Shown here: positions 41,497 through 51,400 of the stretch, piece after piece
Layout: the number at the start of each line of letters is the position of its first letter
Numbering within the stretch: the first letter of the stretch is position 1
Notes under the pieces: generated by a model
The model's input: the letters and a program-made list of their open reading frames with translations, nothing else
Databases searched by the model: none
Told to the model about the DNA's origin: nothing
Position numbers and translations under genes: made by a program
Assembly (NCBI GenBank): GCA_964230255.1
Contig: CAXRGW010000006.1
Span: 1-52,428 of the forward strand
DNA: 52,428 nt
Source of the DNA: Alteromonas_E sp964230255
Lineage (GTDB): Bacteria > Pseudomonadota > Gammaproteobacteria > Enterobacterales > Alteromonadaceae
Direction: 5' to 3'

Positions 41497-41699
41497 GCCA
41501 AGCATGGAATGAGTTGCATGAAAGGGGAGGCAGTTGCATTCCTCTTTCGTTTCAGAGTTCACACGCGTGAAATCATACGGTTATGAGCTTTCGTACTTGC
41601 GTATGGAAAAAAATACCTGACGTTGATTGTTTTATGAATGACACTTTAGTAGATTTCGCGCCGCTAAAACTTGATAACACTCAAACCACGAGGAATGCC

Positions 41700-42125
41700 A
41701 TGTTGAAAAAGCATTTGTTTAAAGTGTGTATAGCGATGATGGTTGCACTGTCTGCCAACGTAGCTAACGCCGATGTCGTAATGGTTGTTCACCCTAGCAA
41801 CAGTGACGCTATCGACGCAAAAGTCGTTAAGCGCATATTCTTAGGGAAAGAGAAAAAATTCCCCAGTGGCACCAATGTCACCCCCATCAATCAAGTCGCT
41901 GAATCGACAGTACGCAGTGAGTTTGACAAGAGCGTCATCGGCCGCAGTTCCGCCCAAGTGTCAGCACATTGGTCAAAACTTGTATTCACAGGCAAAGGCG
42001 TACCGCCGACCGAGGTAGCAGATGATGCGGCTGTTATTGCAGCAGTAGCAGCAGATCCGAGTGCGATTGGTTATGTCGACAGTGCGTCAGTTACTGGCGA
42101 TGTTAAAGCAGTTCAAGTTCAATAG
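41700..42125 (+). CDS. small PstS-like periplasmic binding protein, copy 1
   Basis: This 141-residue exported protein has a signal peptide (HLFKVCIAMMVALSANVANA) and a single-lobe phosphate-binding-like domain: VVMVVHPSNSDAIDAK, KRIFLGKEKKFPSG, SAHWSKLVFTGKGVPP and PSAIGYVDS. These are PBP-like segments of PstS, but at less than half the length of a full PstS. GAGGA (41690-41694) precedes the ATG by five bases; upstream in-frame ATGs lack this. No ABC permease or ATPase is nearby. A paralogue, roughly 60-65 percent identical by eye in the mature part, lies on the other side of the porin. Confidence 0.8.
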   Translation: MLKKHLFKVCIAMMVALSANVANADVVMVVHPSNSDAIDAKVVKRIFLGKEKKFPSGTNVTPINQVAESTVRSEFDKSVIGRSSAQVSAHWSKLVFTGKGVPPTEVADDAAVIAAVAADPSAIGYVDSASVTGDVKAVQVQ

Positions 42126-42140
42126 TTGGTGGGGAATAAG

Positions 42141-43274
42141 ATGAAAAAGATTATTGCATTGAGCGCAGTTGCGCTAGCAGTTAGTTCAAGCGTGCATGCT
42201 GAAGTTCGTATCAATGGCTTTGCAAATTTAGTCGGCGGCATAACCAGTAGTGACGATACTTTATTCGGCTACGACGACAACATTGGTTTCAGTCCAGAAA
42301 GCCTTTTTGCTATTCAAGTCAGTGGTGACATTAATGATCGTATGTCGGCGACAGGCCAGTTAGTTGCTCGTGGTGATGAGGATTACGACGTAGGTTTTGA
42401 ATGGGCCTATTTAACCTTCCAAGCAACAGATGATACCAGTATTTCTGCGGGTCGATTGCGGATGCCTTTGTTCCGTTACTCTGCATCATTAGATGTTGGT
42501 TACTCTTATCATTGGGTTGTGGCGCCACAATCTGTATATGACGTACCATTTAACAATATTGATGGTGTGCGTGTTGACTATAGTAGCTATAGCGACGACT
42601 TAGAATACACCTTTCAGGTCACTGGCGGAAAGGTTGAGAGTGACTTTACCTTAGCGGGGCAAGCAGCAGGTCTTGAAATCAACAATGTCATTGTTGGTAC
42701 TGCAGAATTTACTTATTTCAATTGGAAGTTTCGCGGTGTTGCAGCACGTGGTGACGTGACTTTTGATATTCCAGCATTAGATCCGACATTTGCGCAATTG
42801 GGCCAAATAGATATGGGCTTGCAATCGCTCTTGGAAGTTAATGACGATTCGGGTCTTTTCTACGGTGCTAGTATTGAATACGATGCATTCGATTGGTTCG
42901 TAGCAGGTGAGTTCACGGGCGTGGAAATTAAAGATAGTTTCTACCCAGATGAAACAAACATTTATGTAACAGCAGGTATGCGCTCAGGTAAGTGGACGCC
43001 GTTCATTACGTATGAAAAGTCAGACCTGAATGATGGTCCTAAATTTGTTGAGCAAATTGCTGGTTTCCCAGCGCAGCTTCAAGTGCCGCTTACCCAATTG
43101 GTGATTGGCATTCAGCAGCCGGCATTTGCAGAAAACGATACAACTTCTGTAGGTGTTCGTTACGATTATGATACTAACGTAGCGGTTAAAGTTGACTTGA
43201 GTAAATACTCCGATGATCTAGATGAATCACAGGATGCCACGCTTGTTCGCTTTGCTGTTAACTATGTCTTTTAA
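42141..43274 (+). CDS. outer-membrane porin between two PstS-like genes
   Basis: This 377-residue protein has a signal peptide (KKIIALSAVALAVSSSVHA) and a barrel-type mature part with alternating strands (RINGFANLVGGITSSDD, RMSATGQLVARG, SISAGRLRMPLFRYSA). It ends in RFAVNYVF with a terminal Phe. The GRLRMP(L)FRYSAS...GYSYHWV pattern places it near the porin group of Shewanella-like bacteria. The ATG at 42141 is preceded by GGGG-rich sequence. Gene order PstS-like, porin, PstS-like on one strand with gaps of 15 and 21 bases indicates one operon, perhaps for capture of phosphate or another oxyanion; no Pho box was seen. Confidence 0.75.
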   Translation: MKKIIALSAVALAVSSSVHAEVRINGFANLVGGITSSDDTLFGYDDNIGFSPESLFAIQVSGDINDRMSATGQLVARGDEDYDVGFEWAYLTFQATDDTSISAGRLRMPLFRYSASLDVGYSYHWVVAPQSVYDVPFNNIDGVRVDYSSYSDDLEYTFQVTGGKVESDFTLAGQAAGLEINNVIVGTAEFTYFNWKFRGVAARGDVTFDIPALDPTFAQLGQIDMGLQSLLEVNDDSGLFYGASIEYDAFDWFVAGEFTGVEIKDSFYPDETNIYVTAGMRSGKWTPFITYEKSDLNDGPKFVEQIAGFPAQLQVPLTQLVIGIQQPAFAENDTTSVGVRYDYDTNVAVKVDLSKYSDDLDESQDATLVRFAVNYVF

Positions 43275-43295
43275 TCCTGTAAGAGGGTTAGTCGC

Positions 43296-43715
43296 ATGAG
43301 TGCAATTAGTATTATTACCGCAGGTGTTCTTCTATCAGGCCTGTCTTTTCAGGCCTTGGCCGAAACAGTTGTTGTTGTGCATCCAAGTAATTCAACTGAA
43401 ATTGATACTAAGCAAATACAACGGATTTTCTTAGGTAAAGAGAAGAAGTTTTCGGATGGCTCTGAAACCATTCCAGTAAATCAAGTTTCGGATTCAAGCG
43501 TACGCAGTAACTTTGACACTAGTGTGTTAGGGAGAAGTTCTTCGCAAGTGTCGGCTTATTGGTCAAAACTTGTATTTACTGGCAAGGGTGTACCACCCAA
43601 AGAAGTCGAAAATGACGCTGCAGTAATTGCGCTAGTCGCTAAAAACCCCAGTGCAATTGGGTATGTTAACTCCACTTCAGTTGACGATTCGGTTAAAGTT
43701 ATTTCGATCAATTAA
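43296..43715 (+). CDS. small PstS-like periplasmic binding protein, copy 2
   Basis: This 139-residue exported protein (signal peptide ISIITAGVLLSGLSFQALA) is a paralogue of the protein at 41700-42125. It repeats VVVVHPSNSTEID, QRIFLGKEKKFSDG, SAYWSKLVFTGKGVPP and PSAIGYVNS. The longest identical stretch is WSKLVFTGKGVPP. Differences cluster in the signal peptide and surface loops, so the copies have diverged but both look intact. It is the last gene of the porin operon. Confidence 0.8.
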   Translation: MSAISIITAGVLLSGLSFQALAETVVVVHPSNSTEIDTKQIQRIFLGKEKKFSDGSETIPVNQVSDSSVRSNFDTSVLGRSSSQVSAYWSKLVFTGKGVPPKEVENDAAVIALVAKNPSAIGYVNSTSVDDSVKVISIN

Positions 43716-44222
43716 TTTCGCTCACATTTGCCGTAAGCAGTGAGGTTGGAATGAAAGCGAACGTAGCTATTTGAACCGCGCAATAATGCCTCGCTAGAAG
43801 TATGAAGTTCTACTAAAAAGCCAGACTCGAAGGGATCCTTACAGCGACGGGATTCCTTAGTTTTTCTTTTCAAGCAGATAGCAATCAAGAATTAGCAGCC
43901 GTATCTAAAGCTGCGTGTGTGAAATTCAGATCTTGTGTGCTCAAGGAAATGGGTGACGCCACCGTATTGCCGGACATACAACACATGGTTGAAGCCATGG
44001 TTGAGGGAATATTTGAAAACATGATTGATTTCACGTAAGCCGATAAACATGAGTCTTTACACTAGCCTGCCCTTGCCTGTTTAAACTCATTGGCAATATT
44101 GGACTACAAGGACGTGCAGGGTGACAACGAAACACCTGCATGTCAGACGCCAAATCGATTAGTAGACGACTATGAATTTTAGCAAGCTAGACAATGGTCC
44201 AGCTTTTCCAAAACAGGGAGAT
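43716..44222. other. intergenic stretch after the porin operon
   Basis: This 507-base gap holds one broken small gene (43802-44038, listed separately). The remainder before dut has only short frames, such as an 11-codon one starting at about 44050. No terminator with a T tract is evident. Confidence 0.5.
43802..44038 (+). pseudogene. small secreted-protein gene interrupted by TAA at codon 5
   Basis: An ATG at 43802 is followed in frame by AAG TTC TAC and then TAA (43814-43816). The same frame stays open for 73 more codons to a TAA at 44036-44038. The downstream part reads as a signal peptide (GILTATGFLSFSFQA) and a short helical mature domain (LAAVSKAACVKFRSCVLKEM ... MVEAMVEGIFENMI) with two cysteines. 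No ATG, GTG or TTG follows the stop before the hydrophobic part. I infer a gene inactivated by a single nonsense change (for example CAA to TAA), unless sequence error or a non-standard start explains it. Confidence 0.5.
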
Positions 44223-44678
44223 TTAGCCTACACCGGTAGAGCCAAAACCACCTTCACCGCGAGCACTATCGCCAAACTCCTCGACGATACTGAATTCGGC
44301 TTGAACTACTGGAATGAACATTAATTGAGCGATGCGATCGCCGGTTTCGATGGTAAACTCGGTATCGCCGCGGTTCCAACATGAAATAAATAGCTGGCCT
44401 TGATAATCAGAGTCAATTAAACCCACTAAGTTACCCAACACGATCCCATGTTTATGGCCTAAACCCGAGCGCGGTAAAATAGTGGCCGCGAGTTGATTGT
44501 CAGCAATGTGAATAGCAATGCCAGTTGGGATCAATTGCGTGTCGCCTGGTTTAAGCGTGATTGCATCATCAAGGCAAGCGCGCAAATCTACCCCGGCAGA
44601 ACCATTGGTTGCATAGGTTGGTAATGGAATTGAGTCACCAATGCGAGGGTCTAACACTTTAAGTTCGATAGCTTTCAT
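44223..44678 (-). CDS. dut: dUTP pyrophosphatase
   Basis: This 151-residue homotrimeric enzyme hydrolyses dUTP to dUMP, keeping uracil out of DNA. All five motifs are present: GSAGVDLRA, PRSGLGHKHGI, GNLVGLIDSDYQG, ETGDRIAQLMF and the C-terminal RGEGGFGSTG. I place the start at 44678, giving KAIELKVLDPRIG, the same length as E. coli Dut (151-152). An upstream ATG at 44687 would add three residues and one at 44711 eleven. It is divergent from recC. Confidence 0.95.
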   Translation of the reverse strand: MKAIELKVLDPRIGDSIPLPTYATNGSAGVDLRACLDDAITLKPGDTQLIPTGIAIHIADNQLAATILPRSGLGHKHGIVLGNLVGLIDSDYQGQLFISCWNRGDTEFTIETGDRIAQLMFIPVVQAEFSIVEEFGDSARGEGGFGSTGVG

Positions 44679-45088
44679 GGAATCCATATATTGATTGAAT
44701 AAAGTGCTCAAGTGTACTTATTTTTTGATAGTGTGCAAAGCCAGTGCATTCAAATAGTCAGGGTAAGAATCCATTGCACTTTTGTCGAACACTGGTGCAC
44801 CAGTATTAAGCGTTGGTCACATAAATTTATCAAGGATATATTATACGTGGCTGATATTGTTGAAAAAAATCAGTTGGTATTAATTATGCTGTATATAGGC
44901 GTTAAGTGAGTCTTATACAGTGCTGAAGGTCATAAATGCCAGGCAACGTTTATGTGCTGGAGCTGTGTAAAACACCATAACCTTACCCATGTGAATCTCT
45001 ACGTGTCCAGTTATTCACATGGGCTTTTTTCCTACTGGGTTTTGCCGTCACATTGACGTACTATGCAAGAAAAATTAATTTTCTGCTC
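44679..45088. other. dut-recC intergenic region with unexplained terminator
   Basis: This AT-rich gap of 410 bases has no convincing gene; a 65-codon frame at 44712 lacks a ribosome site and protein-like composition. It holds a hairpin CATAAA/TTTATG (44931-44954) and then a strong plus-strand terminator (44986-45030), although no plus-strand gene lies upstream. A small RNA or a recC leader transcript would explain this. Confidence 0.45.
44986..45030 (+). terminator. orphan intrinsic terminator before recC
   Basis: CCCATGTGAAT (44986-44996) pairs perfectly with ATTCACATGGG (45013-45023) around a 16-base loop; C and six Ts (45025-45030) follow. Direction is plus. It lies about 60 bases before the recC start codon. 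Confidence 0.8.
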
Positions 45089-48000
45089 GTGCTGCGTTTA
45101 TATCCATCAAATAAATTAGAACACTTAGCTGAACTGCTGGGCGCAGTGATGTGTAGTCATCAATCAGCGAGTTCAATTCTGCAACCATTGGTACCGACAA
45201 CAATCCTTGTTGAAAGCTTAGGTATGCAGCATTGGTTAAACATGACGCTAGCTAAACAGCAGGGCGTCGCAATGAACCTGTCATTTCCGATGCCGACGCG
45301 ATTTATGTGGAATACTGCTCGGGAGGTTCTCGGTGATGATGAAGTACCCCATCAGTCGCCCTATAAACGTGAAGTATTGGTATGGCGCATTTATGAACTG
45401 CTTACCAATGCCGAGCTGTTGGGCCATCCTGATCTAGCATCCATTAAGCGTTATCTGAGTCAGCTTGTCGATAAAAATGGCAATGCCAACCAAGCTGAGG
45501 TTTTTGAGTTTTGTCGCAGCATCGCTGACGTATTTGAACAATACATGCTGTATCGGCCGGACTGGATATCGAGCTGGGAGCGAGGAGATAATTCGGATGG
45601 AAAACTCAACAGTATGGCAGATAGTGTGTGGCAAGCGCAGCTGTGGAGGCTACTACACGCGCGGCAGCCAGAGCATCCGACGAGCCTACACCAAAAAGCG
45701 CTAGGCGCGTTGCAAAACTGTGACGCTACACAACTAACCGTGCCAGAGCACGTATATGTTTTTTCGCTAAATACCATGGCACCGCAACTGGTCGAGTTCT
45801 TAAATGCTATCGCTCAGCATCGAGAGATCCACATCTTTCACTTAAATCCATGTGTTAATTATTGGGGGGATTTACTGAGTAGTAAACAGCTCGCTAGGGC
45901 AGAGCAACTTGCTATTTGGACGAATGAAGAAAGCAGTAACCCTTTACTTGCAAACTTAGGACAACAAGGGCGCGATCTGTTTAATTTATTACAGCAGCAG
46001 CAAACGTTTGAAATTAGTGCATTCGATGCACCGATGCCAACAACTGATGTCCAATCAACCACTAACAACCTTTTGCAGCATGTTCAACAAGCTATTTTTA
46101 CCGGTGAGGTCAACGCCACCGGTTTTAAATGTGAAAGCGCTGATGATTCTATCGTGGTCGTTGAAGCACACAGTGCATTGCGCGAGTTACAAGGCTTACA
46201 TGATTTTTTATTGGCCCAGTTTGAGCAGGATAAAACACTGAAACCGCAAGATGTTCTGGTGATGTGTCCAGCAATAGAAAATTATTCGCCGTATATCACA
46301 AGTGTTTTCAACTCACCGGGTGTTGATAATAATCAATATATCCCGTTTTCAATTGCTGATCGTGCGCCGCTGGACAGTGTGCCGGAAATAGCCGCCTTTT
46401 TGAGCTTATTAAGTTTGCCAGATAGTCGTTTTCAGGTATCAAACATTGTTGAATACCTGCGCTTAGACGTTGTTCGTGAACACTTTGAATTGTCGGTTGA
46501 GGATTTACAGCTGATTACCCAGTGGCTAAAGGTAGCTAATGTGCGATGGGGCTTTGATGGGCAGCACCAGCAAGGTGTTTTAGCGACAAGTGCTGATAAT
46601 GATCACACCGGTAACGAGGAACAGTCTGCAGGTCGGTATAGTTGGCAATGGGGGTTAAAACGGTTACTGATCGGATTAGCACATATCGACCAAGTCACAT
46701 TAGTTGATAGTGTCGCCACCGTACCAGATGTTGAAGGCCAACAAGCTAAAGCATTGGGGCAGCTCTGTATGTTAGTCGAGCGCCTACAGCAGCACCGGGA
46801 ATTACTGCAACAGTCGCGAACCATTGCTCAATGGCAAGCCTATTTACACGAGTTAAAACTCAGTATATTTGGACCGCTGCAACAACAGTCACAGGTTGCG
46901 GTGAAATTTGATAAAGCGATCGCTGACCTAGTGGATAATGCAGAATTGGCAGGCTTTAAGGGGCGTGTGCAATTACCCATAGTTCGAGACGCGTTGACAC
47001 ACAGTTTCTCTATGCCTGATGCGGTAAATCAGTTTATGACAGGGCAAGTAACTTTTTGCTCAATGCTGCCCATGCGTAGCATTCCGTTTAAGGTTGTCGC
47101 TATGCTGGGTATGAACGACGGAGAGTTTCCGCGTTTGAGCTCGAGCTTTTCGATTGACTTAATGCAGCATATGCCACGCCGAATTGGCGATCGATCGCGC
47201 AGAGGCGATGACCGATATTTATTCCTTGAAGCCATTATTTCAGCGCGTTCTGCTCTTTATATAAGCTATCAAGCAAAGTCTATAACAGACAATAGCGAAC
47301 GGCAGCCAAGTATCGTGTTGCGCGAATGTTGCGATTATCTCAAAACTTACTTTGGCGCGGCTGGTGGTTCGAACAATGCAACCCCATACGTATACAGAGC
47401 CCTGCCATTGCACCCATTCTCTGCAAGCCACTTTTATGCGGGTAATGAAGTTCAGAGCTATAATCAAGGCTGGTTGCGACTCGCTCATCAAATTCACAGC
47501 AACCATTCTCAGCAAACTGATGATGTTGAGGATAGCAGTGATACGAAGGTCGAATTTAACTTGCCCAATGAGTATACCAGCGCGCAACTCGCTGCAGCGT
47601 TGAACGACCCTTATAAATTTTACGCCAATACTGTTTTAGGGATGTATTTAGAAGAGCAATCACCGCTTTTGGAAGACAGCGAACCATTTAACATCGACCC
47701 ATTAACACGTTTTCAAATCTTGCAGGAGGTAGTTGAAATCGGCCTCGCGGGTGGCGATGAAGAACAAATCCAACACTTGCTCGCGACCCATGAATGTGCT
47801 GGAACATTACCGCAGGATGCTGTCAATCAGAGCATTGTCGACACCTTTGTTGAGCAAGGGAAGCAGTTAATTGAGAGTATTGCTAATGACCCCTTATCAG
47901 TTGCCAAGGTACAAGCCGACGTGAATGGTATAGCATGCCATTGTCGGGTAATGGCTAGCGCTATTTGTGCCGAGGACGACCAGGCTCAGACGCTTAAGTT

Positions 48001-48499
48001 TTATCGCGTCAGTAAATTTAATACTGTTCATCATATTCAAAACCGAATTGAACAAGCACTTTATGCAGTTGCAAACAACAACTACGTCAGCGCCAATGGT
48101 GTACAAATCGTTCATAAAGGTGGCGAAGCTAAATTGGAAGAAATGAGCTACCCAGCGATCTCACCGGCAGAAGCCCAAGCACTGCTCAATAAAACGATAG
48201 ATGCTGTACAAGACATATTGCGTAAGCCGCAACTTAAACACGCCATGATTGGTGAGGTAGTTACTAAGTATTTTGAGCCTGGAGTTGCGGTTTTCGACAA
48301 TTACAAATTACGCCAAGGCTTGGAGCGTTTAGTACAACCCCAAATGTTTGCTAAGTCGTTACTTGATAGTCCTTACTTAGACTACTTTAGGCAGGATATA
48401 GATATATTAAACGATGTGGATATTGAGCGTATCCACCAGTTGTATGAACCATTGTTACCCGTGACCCAAAAAGCCAATAAAGGACGCCGCAATGGTTAA
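45089..48499 (+). CDS. recC: exodeoxyribonuclease V subunit RecC
   Basis: This 1136-residue subunit of RecBCD splits the DNA ends and recognises Chi sites. The N-terminus LRLYPSNKLEHLAELL and the segments ILVESLGMQHWLNMTLAKQ, NLSFPMPTRFMWN and CSMLPMRSIPFKVVAMLGMN (with DGEFPR) are in RecC order; GDRSRRGDDRYLFLEAI follows. I chose GTG 45089 because it gives the same short N-terminus as E. coli RecC (1122 residues). A TTG at 45053 would add 12 residues. No strong ribosome site is visible. The 3' end overlaps recB by 8 bases. No ptr gene lies between recC and recB, unlike E. coli. Confidence 0.93.
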   Translation: MLRLYPSNKLEHLAELLGAVMCSHQSASSILQPLVPTTILVESLGMQHWLNMTLAKQQGVAMNLSFPMPTRFMWNTAREVLGDDEVPHQSPYKREVLVWRIYELLTNAELLGHPDLASIKRYLSQLVDKNGNANQAEVFEFCRSIADVFEQYMLYRPDWISSWERGDNSDGKLNSMADSVWQAQLWRLLHARQPEHPTSLHQKALGALQNCDATQLTVPEHVYVFSLNTMAPQLVEFLNAIAQHREIHIFHLNPCVNYWGDLLSSKQLARAEQLAIWTNEESSNPLLANLGQQGRDLFNLLQQQQTFEISAFDAPMPTTDVQSTTNNLLQHVQQAIFTGEVNATGFKCESADDSIVVVEAHSALRELQGLHDFLLAQFEQDKTLKPQDVLVMCPAIENYSPYITSVFNSPGVDNNQYIPFSIADRAPLDSVPEIAAFLSLLSLPDSRFQVSNIVEYLRLDVVREHFELSVEDLQLITQWLKVANVRWGFDGQHQQGVLATSADNDHTGNEEQSAGRYSWQWGLKRLLIGLAHIDQVTLVDSVATVPDVEGQQAKALGQLCMLVERLQQHRELLQQSRTIAQWQAYLHELKLSIFGPLQQQSQVAVKFDKAIADLVDNAELAGFKGRVQLPIVRDALTHSFSMPDAVNQFMTGQVTFCSMLPMRSIPFKVVAMLGMNDGEFPRLSSSFSIDLMQHMPRRIGDRSRRGDDRYLFLEAIISARSALYISYQAKSITDNSERQPSIVLRECCDYLKTYFGAAGGSNNATPYVYRALPLHPFSASHFYAGNEVQSYNQGWLRLAHQIHSNHSQQTDDVEDSSDTKVEFNLPNEYTSAQLAAALNDPYKFYANTVLGMYLEEQSPLLEDSEPFNIDPLTRFQILQEVVEIGLAGGDEEQIQHLLATHECAGTLPQDAVNQSIVDTFVEQGKQLIESIANDPLSVAKVQADVNGIACHCRVMASAICAEDDQAQTLKFYRVSKFNTVHHIQNRIEQALYAVANNNYVSANGVQIVHKGGEAKLEEMSYPAISPAEAQALLNKTIDAVQDILRKPQLKHAMIGEVVTKYFEPGVAVFDNYKLRQGLERLVQPQMFAKSLLDSPYLDYFRQDIDILNDVDIERIHQLYEPLLPVTQKANKGRRNG

Positions 48500-51400
48500 A
48501 CCTCAGCCACTTGATGTAAATGCGATGACCCTCTCCGGCGTTCACTTGATAGAAGCTAGTGCAGGAACAGGCAAAACATACAACATCACGCGAATTTACC
48601 TGCGATTAATCATTGAGCAAGGGCTTTCTGTGACTCAAGCTCTGGTCATGACATTTACCAATGCGGCTACGCAGGAGTTGCGTGGTCGCTTGGCTGACAC
48701 TCTGCAACAAGCGTTACGCTATTGGCAAGATGAAGCTTACCGACTAGAGAATAGCGACGCAGTGATGGCCTTTTTGTTTAACGAGTGTGACCAACAAACG
48801 GCAATACAGCGACTTAAAGTCGCATTGTTAGAAATGGACGAGGCAGCCATTTTTACGCTACATGGGTTTAGTTATCGAGTGCTCACTGAAATGGCATTTA
48901 CTGCGGGTAAGCCCATGAGTGAATCACTTACAAATGATCATGAACATTTGTACTTACACGCGTTAGAAGACTGGTTTCGCATCAACCGAACAAATGCAAT
49001 GTTAATGCAGTCTTTAGGAGCTCATGGCTGGTATACCCCTGAAGCGTTCTGGCAACAATTTAAGTCACTTATTTATGCTGACGAACCCATAAAAGTCGTT
49101 ACTGAATCAGAAATTTGCACCGATTTTGATGACAACTTAAGGGCTCTGCTGAACCAATCCCAACAGCAGATAAGCGAAGTCCAGGCTCTGTTACAAGCCA
49201 ATCAAGGGCTAATACATGCAGAATTGATAGATGGACATAAACAGCAAGATGTTCGTGAGGCTGAATGGCGTGAAGTATTAGTTTGGTTTACTGCCCCCGA
49301 TTTACTTGAGTCACCCAAGGCCGTTGCTGATTTTTTGCACGGTAATCGTTATCGAACCAAGGCAAACGTTCAACCGGTATTAAAACAAGCCGCAAACTTA
49401 CGCAGGTCGCTAACTGAAGCGGCTAAAAAATGTGTGGCAACGCGTGACTCCTTGCTGGAAGAGGCCAAGCAATGGCATGCAGTCGTGTCAGTAATCGAAT
49501 GGGTAAAGCGTCATATAGTCGCCGAGAAGCGCAGGTTACGCGAAGTTGGCTTTGATGATTTGATCAGAAATCTCGCTACTGCAACTCGCGATTCAAGTAG
49601 TTTTGCTGCGCGGATCAGAAATGCATACCCGGCGGCTTTAATTGATGAGTTTCAAGATACCGATAGCTTGCAATATCAAATTCTAAGTAGTGTATATCGA
49701 CTTAGTGGCAATGCATTGGATGCCAGTGATAAATCATTATTGATGATGATCGGCGATCCAAAACAGGCAATTTATGGATTTCGCGGTGGCGATATATTTA
49801 CCTACTTGTTGGCGCGTAAGGATGCTGATTATCAATGGGTAATGGACACTAACTGGCGTTCAGTAGAGGGCATGATAAGTGCTTATAATCGATTGTTCTG
49901 GGGCGCTGATTTACACGAGCAAGCGCGTGACATGTTTGGTTATTCGATTGCATATGAACAAGTACATTCAACGCCACATGCTAGTGCCGCTATGCGTCAG
50001 TTTGTCGACCCACATGCAGAAACACGCCAACCATTGACTTTCTTTGCTGCAAATGTTGCGCAAACCGAGTTAAGTTCAGCAGAAAAAAAGCAACTGGGTC
50101 AGCGCCAGCTGACGCGTTGGTGCGTCGCAGAAATTGGTCGATTGTTAGCTGAAGTGACGGTTGACAGTAAGCCCATACGGCCCGCCGATATTGCTATATT
50201 AGTGCGAACGGGTAGAGAAGCAGAAAGAATTATCGATGCGTTGCGAGCGGTTAACTTAAATGCCGTTTATCTGAGTGACAAAAACTCTTTATTTGCCAGT
50301 GCTGAAGCGCAGGAATTGCTGCGTGTGATGACCGGAATTTGGTTTTATCAGCAGGACAATCATGCGGTAAGAGCTGCGAGTAGCCGTCTGTTAGGTATAT
50401 CACAAGATACTTTGCTCGCCATGCATCAAGATCCACAACACCACAGTTGGAGTGAATTGCGAGAACAGTTAGCAGGCTACCGAGAACAATGGTTACGTCA
50501 AGGTTGTTTAACGGTGATCACTGATTTGTTGTGTAATCAGTTTGAAGCGCCTAGCAATCAGGAGCGCGCGATTACCAACTACATGCATTTGGCGGAATCG
50601 TTGCAACAAGCTAGTCAAAATCATGCCCATCCACTGCAATTATTGGAATGGTTCAAAGAACAGATTTTTGATCCTGCTGGCAGTGACGAGTATCAACAGC
50701 GCTTAGAATCGGATGCCGACTTAATTCAAATTGTCACGCAGCACAAGTCTAAGGGGTTGGAATATCCAATTGTGTTTATTCCCTATGCTAATGAATATCG
50801 AGATCCCGTAAAGCAAGGCAATTCGTTTAGCAAAATTTACCAATATTTTTGCCCCGATCAGCAGCGTAGAATACTACAGTTAGGTCGCACAGAGCACGCT
50901 GTGTTTAACGCTAGAGAACAAGGCCAAGCGGAAAATATGCGGTTGCTATATGTTGCTGTAACACGTGCTGCTCAGCGCTGCTATATGGGCATTTCTGAGT
51001 CGGAAAATAGCAACTTGTCCGCACTGGAAAATGCGATATCAGATTCATGCGGTTCGGATTCGATGAGTTGGCGAGAGCACTTGCAAAGTCATATAGAGAA
51101 CTGTCAATACTGGTCCTTATGTTGCGCCGGTGACACCAGTCAGTTCGCAGGGTTTAGCGTCCCAACCGACGAGCAAGCATCGCTGGTGGCTAAAACCTTT
51201 ACGGGACGTGTCGATAGTAATTGGCGTTTGCATTCATTTTCGGGGCTGACTAAAGACTCACATAACACTGAAATAAGTAGTCGTGAAGTTGAGGTCTTCT
51301 ATCATCAGCCCAATGTCTTGAGTGCTATAAATAGAAACTCTCAACAGATAACAAGCGATATTGGCGACAATCGTTTTAGCTTTGTGAAAGGTGCGACGGC

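Noticed and set aside
44712..44909. 65-codon plus-strand frame between dut and recC
   Set aside because: No ribosome site; composition is that of AT-rich non-coding DNA; terminator downstream is better explained by an RNA.
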